Assembly: GCA_016708025.1 (NCBI GenBank) | Contig: JADJGQ010000006.1 | Location: 1-26,424, forward strand | DNA: 26,424 nt | Source: a bacterium | GTDB lineage: Bacteria > Zixibacteria > MSB-5A5 > GN15 > FEB-12 | Direction of reading: 5' to 3' | In this document: one piece after another, positions 1 to 8,172 of the stretch | Layout: each line of letters starts with the position of its first letter | Numbering within the stretch: position 1 is the first letter of the stretch | The notes under the pieces: generated by a model | Seen by the model: the letters and a program-made list of their open reading frames with translations, nothing else | Databases searched by the model: none | Told to the model about the DNA's origin: nothing | Program-made: the position numbers and the translations under genes

Positions 1-486
1 CATCTTTATCCGTATTACATTCGTCAGTGCTGCTTCCGACTACGCCCCATATAGAGGACTCCTGTTTCATGAAACCTCAGACTTTCTCCTTTCCCGCCAT
101 CGATCCCCTTTTCCAAATAACGTCACTTGATGGTTGCATTCTGGGAGCCGTCGTCAATTCACCCTATTTCAGATTACGGTTTTGCGGCATTCCCAATAGG
201 TTGATGGTTGCATTTCAGACCAATTCTACTCCGCCGATGTCCTCCATATTGGCCTGAAGGTCGCTCCTTGCAACTGCAACCTCGCTCCACGTTGTCCGTC
301 AACCTCCTCAGTCGACCCACCGAGTGATTCATCGGACAAGCTCTCCCCTCATGATTTCTGAAAGGATCAAAAACAAGCGTGCCAATTCGGCGAAAGAATG
401 GAACTTCAGATGCAATTGAGTGTTAGGAAATAGTGAGTTCGTAGCCTATATTAGAGCAGGTTGCGGATCAGAAAGGGGAGGACAAA
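1..486. other. stretch without a supportable gene
   Basis: No open frame here has a ribosome binding site, a recognisable domain or convincing composition. The longest + frame (27-257) is rich in Pro, Phe and Cys and looks like noise. On the - strand, frames between about 210 and 410 contain helical-looking stretches such as FAELARLFLILSEIMRGE and DLQANMEDIGGVELV. These could be remnants of a small frame-broken protein, but they lack a clear start. A 14-base direct repeat (TTGATGGTTGCATT) occurs at 127-140 and 201-214. The end of the stretch, at 473-483, carries the strong Shine-Dalgarno-like GGGGAGGAC of the next gene. Confidence 0.5.
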
Positions 487-957
487 ATGACGAAGGAAGG
501 TTTAGTTCGATGAACCCATATCGAATCCTAGGCGCCGCCGCCAACCTCTTTTTCATCATTCTTTTTGCGATCTATCTCTCGCTTGATACGCTGGAGAATT
601 CGCTATTCCCGACTGAAGTCATTCTGGGGGGCTCAGTGTTGCTCTATGGTATCGCGATCTCTGCATTGGCGATCTGTTTTGGTCTTCCTCGGCCCAGCTC
701 GCCGCAACGGCCTCTAGGGTTCGATCGGCTCCATGCTCCTGTTTAGCTATCTTGCGCTCTTCCGCCAGATTCCGATGGCCCAACAAGGGATGATGTTGCT
801 TTCGGTCTGGTCGATTATCAATATCCTGGCGCTTGGCTTTGGCGATGAAGAAGAGCGGATATCCTCAAGGAACGTCGACGTCTCGCCGAGCAAAAACGGA
901 AACTCGACCGCCTCCCGTGGAACCAACCCGAACGAGTCCGACAAGCTGGCCAATTGA
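487..957 (+). CDS. small polytopic membrane protein, frame-broken, function unknown
   Basis: I do not recognise the family. A strong ribosome binding site (GGGGAGG, about 7 bases upstream) points to the ATG at 487, but that frame closes after MTKEGLVR. The frame beginning MNPYRILGAAANLFF at 510 then continues it, which implies one lost base near 509. This second frame holds two hydrophobic segments (about residues 8-28 and 42-63 of the 510 frame). A further slip near 720-735 leads into a third frame with one or two more hydrophobic stretches (LLFSYLALF, MMLLSVWSIINILALGF). Near 857 another slip leads into a charged helical tail (LKERRRLAEQKRKLD). The reconstructed protein would be about 155 residues, with three to four membrane segments and a cytoplasmic coiled tail. 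The stop is uncertain: TGA at 955-957 in one frame, while the tail frame reads on through the terminator. Small membrane proteins of this kind are poorly conserved, so confidence is limited. Confidence 0.45.
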
Positions 958-987
958 CGATCCTCAGTCAGAGCACACAAGTCACGG

Positions 988-1015
988 CGGCTCCTCTCAG
1001 GGGAGCCGTTCTTTT
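988..1015 (+). terminator. rho-independent terminator
   Basis: CGGCTCC (988-994) pairs perfectly with GGAGCCG (1002-1008) around a 7-base loop. TTCTTTT (1009-1015) follows at once. It sits about 30 bases after the likely end of the small membrane protein and 100 bases before the next start, as expected for the end of a single-gene transcript. Confidence 0.7.
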
Positions 1016-1116
1016 GATATAAAATCCTCAGGCACATTTGGCCGGGTAGACCGGTTATATTCGAAGAACCGGGAATCTAATTCACAAAAAGCATGAAGCT
1101 TTGTTGGGAGAGAGTA

Positions 1117-1475
1117 ATGGCCGAGAACACTGAACTGACCAAAAAGCGATGTATCCCCTGCGAGGGAGGCATTCCTCAATTGACCGATATGGAGATCGAA
1201 GAGCTACTCCCCCGCGTCCCGGGATGGGAAGTCAAACTGATCACCGACAATGGCGCACCGATACGAACTATTCAGAAGCGCTTCCAGTTTGCTGATTTCC
1301 GTGCCGCTATGCGGTTTCTCCGCGAGGTCGAAGAGATCGCCGAGGCCGAGGGTCACCACCGGATTTCGCGGTTCACTATAGCAAAGTAGATTTCACTATC
1401 TGGACCCACGCGATCAAAGGGCTCCATGAGAATGATTTCATTCTCGCGGCCAAGATCGATGCTCTTCCGCGTTAA
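1117..1475 (+). CDS. phhB: pterin-4a-carbinolamine dehydratase (one-base frameshift)
   Basis: This enzyme dehydrates 4a-hydroxytetrahydropterin in the cytoplasm. It classically regenerates the cofactor of phenylalanine hydroxylase, and bacterial homologues also occur alone. The ATG at 1117 is preferred over the ATG at 1093 because GGGAGAG lies just upstream and MAENTELTKKRCIPCEGG is a typical family beginning. The middle (FADFRAAMRFLREVEEIAEAEGHH) matches the family. The frame then slips at about 1362, where CACCACCGG should read CACCACCCGG. With that C restored the signature becomes EGHHPDF and the other frame supplies VHYSKVDFTIWTHAIKGL and an end at TAA 1473-1475. Both catalytic histidine regions (HH and the H of WTHAI) are present. 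Reconstructed length is about 119 residues, normal for the family. No aromatic amino acid hydroxylase is in the window. The slip is probably a sequencing error, because everything after it is well conserved. Confidence 0.9.
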
Positions 1476-1558
1476 CGGCATTGCGTAGCTATTCCCCTGC
1501 CCGTCGAGGCAAGGCGGAAGATATTTCCGGGTATCATTAAGTCAGATACAAGCTTGCA

Positions 1559-1590
1559 CCAGAGCGCTTTAGCCCTAACCGGCGCTCTGG
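1559..1590 (+). terminator. hairpin, possible terminator after the dehydratase gene
   Basis: CCAGAGCGC (1559-1567) pairs perfectly over nine bases with GCGCTCTGG (1582-1590). The downstream T-rich run is weak and displaced (TTCTTATTTT from about 1598). It may end the dehydratase transcript or be a structured leader of the secreted protein gene that starts at 1674. Confidence 0.4.
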
Positions 1591-1673
1591 TCGCCGATTC
1601 TTATTTTGATTCCCTTCAGTTTCAACCAAACCGTTGCCGATAATCCGTGTATCACTTGGAAAGGAATGTCATC

Positions 1674-2324
1674 ATGAAAAGACTTACTTTCGGCATACTT
1701 ATCGGTCTCTTGCTGGTGGCGGCGATGTCGGTTTCTGCCGGCGACAAAACCAAAGCATCGAGCAACGACGACAACAGCCTTCGCGAATATTACCTGGCGG
1801 TCGGCAAGTTCTTTAATGTCCCGGAACGAGCCGTCATGACTATCAAGAAAAAGGGCGTCTCAGACGAAGAACTGGCAGTCGTCTTCTTTATCGCCGAACG
1901 CGCCGGCATCAAGCCCGCACCGGTGATGGAACTTCGCGACCTGAAGAAATCCTGGCTTGAGATCACCGTTCATTTCGGACTCAGCCCGGAGATTTACTTT
2001 GTGCCGGTGACAGTCGATCCAGGCCCGCCGTACGGCAAGGCATATGGGTATTTCAAAAATCATCCGCGCGAAGAGTGGAAGCAGGTCAAACTTTCCGATG
2101 TTGAGATCGTCAACCTGACCAACCTTCGCCTCTTCTCCAAGCTCTATGGCATCTCCTCTGACGAGGTGATCAAGTGGCGCGCCGAAGGGAAGCACTTCTC
2201 GCAGGTGAATAAGCATGCGCAGGAACTTCGCAAACAGCAGCAGGCCGAAGCCAAGTCATCCAAGCAGCGTGGAGCGAAAGCCAGAGCCGAAGCGAACGAA
2301 AATCGCGAGAAAAAAGAGAAGTAG
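1674..2324 (+). CDS. secreted protein with four short helical repeats, function unknown
   Basis: The ATG at 1674 is chosen over an in-frame ATG at 1647. AAAGGAA lies upstream, and the protein then opens with a normal signal peptide: MKRLTFG, a hydrophobic core to about residue 20, and a cleavage site after VSA-G near 22. The mature part contains a motif repeated four times, at residues about 47, 78, 101 and 158: FNVPERAVM, AGIKPAPVM, FGLSPEIYF and YGISSDEVI. The motif is an aromatic or Ala, G/N, I/V/L, a short acidic/Pro turn, then a helix. Three copies continue as a roughly 22-residue helix-turn-helix unit ending in D/W/F-x-E/Q-hydrophobic. Between copies three and four lies a Pro/Gly-rich insert (PVTVDPGPPYGKAYGYF). 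The C-terminus from about 185 is a charged Lys/Glu/Ala/Gln tail without hydrophobic residues. No catalytic motif is visible. It is monocistronic between hairpins at 1559 and 2344. I infer a periplasmic protein-binding role, without direct support. Confidence 0.75.
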   Translation: MKRLTFGILIGLLLVAAMSVSAGDKTKASSNDDNSLREYYLAVGKFFNVPERAVMTIKKKGVSDEELAVVFFIAERAGIKPAPVMELRDLKKSWLEITVHFGLSPEIYFVPVTVDPGPPYGKAYGYFKNHPREEWKQVKLSDVEIVNLTNLRLFSKLYGISSDEVIKWRAEGKHFSQVNKHAQELRKQQQAEAKSSKQRGAKARAEANENREKKEK

Positions 2325-2343
2325 CAGGCAACTGCACTCATGC

Positions 2344-2380
2344 AAACGGCGACTGGTCACTCCAGCCGCCGTTTTATTTT
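2344..2380. terminator. bidirectional terminator between convergent genes
   Basis: AAACGGCGACTGG (2344-2356) pairs with CCAGCCGCCGTTT (2362-2374) apart from one A-C mismatch. The loop is five bases and the + strand is followed by TTTTATTTT. Seen from the - strand, AAAATAAAA precedes the hairpin and a short T run follows it. It separates the + strand secreted protein (stop 2324) from the - strand small membrane protein (stop 2399). Confidence 0.8.
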
Positions 2381-2398
2381 GTGGAATCAGGGACAGTG

Positions 2399-2653
2399 TC
2401 AGCGTATGAGGAATGAAACCAGAATCGCTCCCCAGATAATCACCGTTCCGATATACCCCGGCGCGCGGCCATTCCCGACATATAACGCGACTGCCGAATA
2501 GAGCAGACCAAGAGATAATTTGGCGGAGATCTTTTGCATTGGATGATACCCCGCCGCTTGCGACAACATCAGTATACCCGCCAGAAGCAGCCCGAGATAA
2601 ATGATCCAGTAAGGCTGCTTGGGTCCCGCGGACTCCTGCGCCTTATCTCCCAT
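2399..2653 (-). CDS. small three-helix membrane protein, function unknown
   Basis: This is an intact 84-residue frame. A short polar N-terminus (MGDKAQESAGPKQPY) is followed by three hydrophobic segments at about residues 16-32, 46-58 and 66-82. A short basic loop separates the first two and a Gly-Arg loop the last two. I recognise no family. Its ATG lies inside the end of the amidase gene: in the restored amidase frame the stop is TAA at 2643-2645, an 11-base overlap that suggests translational coupling. It is the last gene of the long - strand run and is closed by the bidirectional terminator. A role in the envelope with the upstream amidase is conceivable but unsupported. Confidence 0.7.
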   Translation of the reverse strand: MGDKAQESAGPKQPYWIIYLGLLLAGILMLSQAAGYHPMQKISAKLSLGLLYSAVALYVGNGRAPGYIGTVIIWGAILVSFLIR

Positions 2654-4492
2654 GATCGAACTCCTTGCAGAACGATTCTATGCCCGCAGTGACCGCCTTT
2701 GGCCACCTGCTTGCGGAACTTATCACTCTTGATCAGAACTTCCTGCTCAGGCAACATCATGAACGCGCATTCGACCAGCACCGCCGGATATTCCGTCGGT
2801 CGTATGACCGCCAGGTTGCCGTGATAAACGCCGTAATCAGGCAATCCTGTTTCCGCTACCATTTCACGGTGAATCGCCCGCGCTAGATCGATCGACTGAA
2901 GATTGTAGTAGAAGCTGGCGGTGCCGAATTCTCCAAACGGATTGACCCCGTCCGGCAGCGCGTTGTTGTGAATGGAGACGAATATATCTGCCTGGTTTCG
3001 CTTGGCAATCACCGGTCGGTCAGCGAGCGGGATATCTTTCATATCAGTGCGTCATGATAACAGTGGCGCCTTTGGCAATGAGTGCGTCGCGAACTTCCTT
3101 GAGATAGCCAGATTCGCCTCAGCCTCGGTGTATCCCGATGGCCCCGTCGAGCCGGGATCCTTGGAGTGGCCCGGATCGATCACTATCCGTTTCCCCTTCA
3201 GAGTCTCGAGACTCCGCGGCGGCCGCTTGAGACTGATGCAGAAATTGCCGCTGGCGAAATAGCAGTCATATCCCCAGAAATTCTGGCGAAGAGAAATGGA
3301 TAACTCGAATAATCCCGGCTCCGGCTGAAACCATCGGGCAAAATCAACGAGCGAGTCATCAAAGTCGTACCGGATCCAATCCGTATTCGATGTCACGCCA
3401 AAGAGCTGAACACGCAGAGTGCGGCGATCATCCTGGATCGTCCTGAATGGGTGCAACCCACTCACCGGCATCCGGATCACTACACTGTCGTCATAGGAGA
3501 AATGCCTGATCGATTTGATGTAGCTATGTGGAGGAACAATCCCTGCCCGTACTCTCTCCACCTGGGCACCATTCACCCAGCCGAATTGCGTCTCGGAAAG
3601 TTTGACCTTGTACCAGTCTCCCTCGCTTCCAATCGCCAACAGCTCCAGCCCGCGCGGTTGAAATGCCGCCAGATACCCTTGCATTATCCCATGCCGGATC
3701 ACAATGATCGAATCTTTGGTTCGGATCGCAAAAGGAACGCGGGACTGTTGATTGTCATGCGATATGTTGAACTATCGCTGACTACCGAGGTCTTCCGGAC
3801 ACTGCTTGCGCTGTATCGACAGCTTTCACCCTGTCGCCCTTCAGGTGGTAGACAACACGCAACGAATCTCCGCGGAAAGACTCGCACTCGCAAAATCCCG
3901 GAATAGACCCCTTCGGGGTCAGAAGAATCACTGATCTGGCCATCGCCGAACAGCGCATCACCCCAGTACCCCTGAGAACGAGGCGGAATTTCTGACATGG
4001 CAACGGAGTCGGCAATTCCCGGGATAGCGAACCAGGCAGTTCCGCCGGGTGTGCCCTTGAAATGATATCTCAATCAACTCTCCCGCAGAAACCATCAGGT
4101 CGCCGCGCGGAGGTTGATAGTCTCCTACGATTCGCAGTGTGTCTCGCGACACTCGAACTGGCGGCGCAGGGACAACTACCGAAATAGAACCCTTGGAAAG
4201 CACCTTGGTATGCTTTTTTGTCTCTTTGGGTGGCTTTTCGTGAGCGGTAACATCAAATCGGAATTCGCCTGAAGTGAGCGGGACAAAGCCGATGAATGTT
4301 CCTTCCTGATGGACCGGAAACGGCGCGCCATTCACCCGGACGATCAGTTCGCGCCCTTTGGTCATGATTGACTTCGGCACCGACCCCAGGACAAACGCGG
4401 AATCGGTCGAGCCCATCGTCTGACCCTGTTTGGGATAAACGATCTGAATTGAATCAGAGCCGCATACGATGCTACTGCCAGAAAAGCAGCAT
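2643..4492 (-). CDS. N-acetylmuramoyl-L-alanine amidase (Amidase_3), frame-broken
   Basis: This is a zinc amidase that cuts the bond between N-acetylmuramic acid and L-Ala of the stem peptide, acting in the periplasm. The gene is read through about six frame slips. The likely ATG at 4492 opens a short signal sequence (MLLF, then LAVASYAAL after a slip). Then follow IQIVYPKQG and SAFVLGSVP, a beta-rich N-terminal region (about residues 20-270), and a bacterial SH3-like segment ending in GWVNGAQVERV (near + position 3550). A second beta region precedes the catalytic domain. There I see IDPGHSKDPG (zinc His), TEAEANL (zinc Glu), VSIHNNAL (zinc His) and VLVECAF (catalytic Glu), so all key residues are present. 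One slip near 3045-3110 scrambles the TVIMTRTD strand, and another near 2690 changes the tail, whose restored form ends CKEFDHGR. Restored length is about 615 residues. The epimerase stop is 10 bases upstream, so the genes are probably co-transcribed. Confidence 0.85.
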
Positions 4493-4502
4493 CGCCGCCG
4501 GG

Positions 4503-5543
4503 CTAATCAGTCTGTAGGTATTTTTCGACCACATCGCGCTTCAGCTTTGGTCCTCCGATGATCTCGCGGTCGACCTGTATCTGTTCCTTCTGATACAGGA
4601 TGCCTGAGGCAATATCTTGTTCCAACAACTGCGGACCATCCAGGTCGCAGTAATCGGCCAGAGATGACATATAGATGGATTGGGCAATCCCCACCGATGA
4701 TTCCACCATACAGCCAAGCATCACCTTGCGCTTATCCTGCCGGGCATGCTCAGCGATCCTTACCGCTTCGAGAATGCCGCCGGACTTTTCCATCTTGATA
4801 TTGACGCCATCCACGAACTCCGCCACTTTCTGGTAATCATCGAGTGTGCTCAGTCCTTCATCCAGGAAGAGTTCGACATTGGGAGCATTCTTTTTCAAGT
4901 GCTTCCAGTCGGTGATCTGGTCTATATCGGTCGGCTGTTCAATGATCCGGACATTCTGCTTGCCAAGGTAATAGATCATCTCTTCGGCTTTGTCCAGTGA
5001 CCAGCCGCCATTGGCATCGATTCGAATATCCTTGCCGACGATATCCTTCAATCCCTCGATGACCTTGATATCTTCATCGAAACCGAGCTTTATCTTGATG
5101 ATCGGATAGGTGGAATCCTTGATCGATTTGAGCATTTCGGAAGGCTCATCGATCCCGATAGTGAACGAGCTTTTCACGCCGACCGGAGTTTGCAGGCCAA
5201 GTACTTCCCACGGGTACCGTTCGGATTCGCCGGAGAGGTAATGCAGCACCATGCCCGTCAATGCTGAACGGGCCACCGAACTGATGTCGAATTCGGCGAT
5301 CTCGACCAGCGTATGAGTGGTGATCTCATCTCGCGCTCGTAGATATCCGATCCCCTTTTTGAGATCAGCTTCGATCTCCTCTACCGAAGGACCATAATGG
5401 ACCGATCCCGATGCCTCGCCGATATAGCGATTGTTCAACATCGCCAGCATATTCGTTTTAACATCAGTCCCCCCTTTGGAGACCTGAAATTTCTTCTTCA
5501 GAGGCATGGAAAGCTTGCAGGTGTCGATTCTGATCTTGCTCAT
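4503..5543 (-). CDS. ykfB: dipeptide epimerase (L-Ala-D/L-Glu epimerase type), enolase superfamily
   Basis: This intact frame of 346 residues belongs to the muconate-lactonizing subgroup of the enolase superfamily. The catalytic lysine pair is KIK at 150-152. Metal ligands are D176 in DANGGW, E202 in IEQP and D228 or E229 in LDEGL. The opposite-face lysine is K250 in NIKMEKSGG. The barrel end shows MVESSVG (279-285) and the DLD motif (300-302) typical of dipeptide epimerases, which binds the substrate amino group. The expected reaction is epimerisation of L-Ala-D-Glu, released from murein, to L-Ala-L-Glu so that ordinary peptidases can use it. The start ATG directly abuts the TAA of the NlpC/P60 peptidase upstream. 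This mirrors the ykfB-ykfC pairing of Bacillus subtilis. Family assignment is firm, but exact dipeptide specificity cannot be read from the sequence. Confidence 0.92.
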   Translation of the reverse strand: MSKIRIDTCKLSMPLKKKFQVSKGGTDVKTNMLAMLNNRYIGEASGSVHYGPSVEEIEADLKKGIGYLRARDEITTHTLVEIAEFDISSVARSALTGMVLHYLSGESERYPWEVLGLQTPVGVKSSFTIGIDEPSEMLKSIKDSTYPIIKIKLGFDEDIKVIEGLKDIVGKDIRIDANGGWSLDKAEEMIYYLGKQNVRIIEQPTDIDQITDWKHLKKNAPNVELFLDEGLSTLDDYQKVAEFVDGVNIKMEKSGGILEAVRIAEHARQDKRKVMLGCMVESSVGIAQSIYMSSLADYCDLDGPQLLEQDIASGILYQKEQIQVDREIIGGPKLKRDVVEKYLQTD

Positions 5544-6334
5544 TTAGACGATCCGTCGTGCCTGGTTGAAATCGTTATCCAGATCCTCGCGGTAATCCGG
5601 CTTGCCGCCGTCAGGCTGTTGATCCTGATTCCGGAGCCGCCGACCGAACTATGTATAACGGTATCGGAACCGATCGCAAATCCTACATGGCGGCTTGAAA
5701 AGAGCAGATCGCCCGTTTTGATCTTCGCGCGCGGGATCTGTTCGCCGGCGCTGATCTGGTCTTTGGTATCACGGGGAATAGTGATTCCGAATCGACGGCA
5801 GACTGTTTGGGTCAGGCCGGAGCAATCAAAGCCGGTCGCGAGATACCCCCAGAGATACGGTACGCCGAGAAACTTCTTCGCCTCGGTCACGAGGGTATTG
5901 CCGCCGATCTTGGACCCCTGACCGGGGATCTCATTTACGCCGTTTGCCTTGACCAGGTAAATATCCCCGTTAGGAACCCTGACTTCCGTGAAGCCTCTGT
6001 TCTGACCGGCGATCTGAACCCTCGTGCCGTAGAAGAGGAAAAACGGAGCGATCGCATGCAGATCCCCATCCAGCAGTTTTGCCTGGGGAGTGACAATCAC
6101 TCCTTTGGCTCGGTCAACTTGCGTGCGAAACTGATCGGCGCCTATCTCTCCCAGATGCCGGATATCGGCGAACCCGGTGTAGCCATCGGCCTGCTTAACC
6201 TTGACGTAATTCCCTTCCTGCTCACCCAGCAGTTCAAGCGGCTCAGCGAAAAAGAGCTGGCTGGCCCGCTCTGAATTGAATTTCGGCTCGGTCCAGAGGT
6301 CGAGAAGATTGGTAGTAACATATGCGTATTTCAC
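5544..6334 (-). CDS. ykfC: NlpC/P60 (C40) peptidase with SH3-like domains, YkfC-like
   Basis: This family contains gamma-D-glutamyl-diamino acid endopeptidases that cleave murein stem peptides. From the GTG at 6334, two SH3-like barrels fill about residues 1-65 and 70-135 (LLDLWTEP, DGYTGFADI, then RVQIAGQ). The papain-like domain carries catalytic Cys171 in FDCSGL and His216 in SRHVGFAIG, with a further VIHSS near 226-230. The first SH3 domain begins within ten residues of GTG, and no signal peptide is seen, so a cytoplasmic salvage role like YkfC is likely. A longer frame opens at a TTG (6397), but that lies against a hairpin. Near 5620 one base slip gives a wrong tail. In the restored frame the tail reads KPDYREDLDNDFNQARRIV, ending at TAA 5544-5546, flush with the epimerase ATG. 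Cleavage products (L-Ala-D-Glu) would be the epimerase substrate. Confidence 0.88.
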
Positions 6335-6400
6335 GCCGCAAGGGTACGACTGGGTGGGAAACGGCAAGTTAAAACAGGGGGAGTGAATTTTGTCCAAAGG

Positions 6401-6433
6401 AAGAGGACTCTCACGCGTTGTGAGAATCCTCTT
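6401..6433 (-). terminator. long hairpin between aminotransferase and C40 peptidase genes
   Basis: Fourteen-base arms (6401-6414 and 6420-6433) enclose a five-base loop. On the + strand one pair is a C-A mismatch. In - strand RNA the same position is a G-U wobble, so the hairpin is complete only in that orientation. It begins 14 bases after the aminotransferase stop. The following - strand bases (CCTTTGGAC) are not a good U tract, so it may be a weak terminator, a processing site or an mRNA stabiliser. Confidence 0.5.
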
Positions 6434-6446
6434 TCAAGTGCTGAGT

Positions 6447-7630
6447 CTACTTTGCCACCGAAGCTTTCCGCTTCGCCAGCACGTTCGAGATCCGCTTTAA
6501 TGCCTCGTTGATGTTCTCGATCGAATTGGCGTACGAGAAGCGGATATATCCTTCGCCATACTCGCCAAAGGCCGTGCCAGAAAGACAGGCGACGCCCGCC
6601 TCTTCCAGCATCAGGTCGGCGAACTCCTGCGAGGTCAGGCCGGTGCCGGTGATATTCGGGAACGCGTAGAACGCACCTAGCGGCTTTTTGCAGGTGATAC
6701 CCTCGATAGCGTTGAGGCCATTGATGATCACCTCGCGACGTTTCGTAAACTCTGCGATCATCTTGTCAACCGCATCCTGCGGGCCGCGCAGACCCTCGAT
6801 CATCCCCCACTGCGAGAAGGTTGTTGTGGTCGAGAAGTTATTGATCGCAAGGGTGAAGAAATATTCAGCCAGCTTTTTCGGCATCGCCGCAAAGCCGAGC
6901 CGCCAGCCGGTCATCGCGTAGGTCTTGGACATCCCGTCCATGCAGATCGTCCGTTCCATGGCACCCGGTATCGAGGCTATCGAGTAGAATTTCTGATCGC
7001 CGTACAACATCCGGGAGTAGATCTCATCGGAGAGCACCCAGAGGTCATGCTTTTTCGCCTCAAAATAGATCGCTTCGAGATCTTCCATCTGCAGTATCCC
7101 GCCGGTCGGATTGCCGGGGGAATTGATGATCACCATCTTGGTCTTGGGCGTGATGAGTGAACGGAATTCATCGATCTTGAACCGGAAATCGGATTCTTCG
7201 CGAAGGTGCAGCGAGACCGGCTTCCCACCGACGAATTTCACCACCGAGCGGTACGGCGGATAGCCGGGATTCGGGACAATCACTTCATCCCCTTCGTTCA
7301 CCAACGCGGTGACGCCGCAATAAATAAACGGCTTGGCGCCCGGCATGATGACGGTCTGCTCCGGAGTGATCGTAATACCGCGAGTTTTGCTCAGATACTC
7401 TGCGGCAGCTTCGCGGGCTTCGGGGATACCGGCCGATGGTGCGTAATGCGTTTGGCCGGACTGCATCGCCTTCACGGCGGCATCGATGATGTTTTTGGGG
7501 TATCAAAATCCGGCTCGCCGATCTGGAGGTGGATGATCGACTTTCCTTTGCGCTCCAGTTCTTTCGCTTTGGCCAGCACCACATAGGCGCCTTCGGATTC
7601 GAGCTTCTGAATTCGTTCGGTGTATTGCAT
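6447..7630 (-). CDS. PLP-dependent aminotransferase, aspartate aminotransferase family (one-base frameshift)
   Basis: A fold-type I, class I/II aminotransferase of about 394 residues, expected in the cytoplasm. The ATG at 7630 (preceded by GGAAACGGA) gives MQYTERIQKLESEGAYVV, then IIHLQIGEPDFDTPKNIID, the usual aspC-type opening. A single A is missing in the A run near 7500, where ACCCCAAAAAC should have six A. After it the frame runs intact to 6447. Landmarks are THYAPSAGIPEAREA, NPGYPPY, NSPGNPTGG (about 170-177), DEIYS (202-206), the Schiff-base lysine K236 in SKTYAMTGWRLGF and a carboxylate-binding Arg in GYIRFSYA near the end. The family includes aspartate, alanine and aromatic aminotransferases, and the sequence does not settle the substrate. 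It stands between two hairpins, downstream of the lipoprotein gene. Confidence 0.92.
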
Positions 7631-7647
7631 ATTCCGTTTCCTATCAA

Positions 7648-7675
7648 CAAAACCCGCTCACTTCAGAACGTGAGC
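7648..7675 (-). terminator. terminator after the lipoprotein gene
   Basis: In - strand sense GCTCAC pairs with GTGAGC around an eight-base loop, followed by GGGTTTTG (+ coordinates: arms 7670-7675 and 7656-7661, T tract 7648-7652). It lies just after the lipoprotein stop at 7684 and before the aminotransferase start at 7630. The stem is short, so termination may be partial. Confidence 0.55.
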
Positions 7676-7683
7676 CTCGATAA

Positions 7684-8172
7684 TTATCTCTTATGAATTG
7701 GTATCCTGCCACTCAGCGGAATTCTCTCAATCAGCGAACTATCACTGGGGGACATCACGTTCAGAACCAGCGAATAGCGCAGGCTGTCCAACATCTCTTT
7801 CCGTTCGTCCAGAATCACGCCGGCAATCAGATACGCGTATGGGCCAGCTCCCGAAGCATTAAGCTCAGAATGGTAACCGCTGGGGTGAGGTACCTTAAAA
7901 GTCCTGACTGGAACCTTCGAATCTCCCCAAAATGCCTCAAATGACTCGGTCTGCAACAAAACCTCACTTGGCGAAAAATACTGAGCGACGAACTTGAAAT
8001 TGAGACTGTCTTTCGATGCATCATCTACATTCAGATTCAGCATATATGCGCCGTGTGCCGTTCTCGTATAATCGACCAGCCAGTGATTGCTGATCCTGTT
8101 TCCGCCACATCCGGTCGCCAGACTTAGCGAGACTAAGACAACTACCGATTCTAACATTCGGCCCAGTTTCAC
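7684..8172 (-). CDS. small lipoprotein, function unknown
   Basis: An intact 162-residue frame whose N-terminus is a lipoprotein signal: MKLGRMLESVVVLVSLSLATGCGG, with a lipobox LATGC that would make Cys22 the lipidated residue. The mature part looks like a single beta-rich domain (YMLNLNV, FKFVAQYF, AYLIAGVILD, YSLVLNVM) without catalytic motifs. I recognise no family. The start is a GTG that overlaps the transketolase TGA as GTGA (8169-8172), so translation is probably coupled to transketolase. The functional link is not obvious. A terminator-like hairpin follows. Confidence 0.75.
   Translation of the reverse strand: MKLGRMLESVVVLVSLSLATGCGGNRISNHWLVDYTRTAHGAYMLNLNVDDASKDSLNFKFVAQYFSPSEVLLQTESFEAFWGDSKVPVRTFKVPHPSGYHSELNASGAGPYAYLIAGVILDERKEMLDSLRYSLVLNVMSPSDSSLIERIPLSGRIPIHKR

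Noticed and set aside
27..257. 76-codon + strand open frame at the left edge
   Set aside because: It has no ribosome binding site, an odd Pro/Phe/Cys composition and contains both copies of the 14-base repeat. Noncoding is more likely.
5807..6274. 155-codon + strand open frame
   Set aside because: It is antisense to the NlpC/P60 peptidase, which has its catalytic Cys and His in the opposite strand.
6335..6397. TTG start at 6397 for the NlpC/P60 peptidase
   Set aside because: It touches the base of the 6401-6433 hairpin and has no Shine-Dalgarno sequence. The extra 21 residues are unlike the family.
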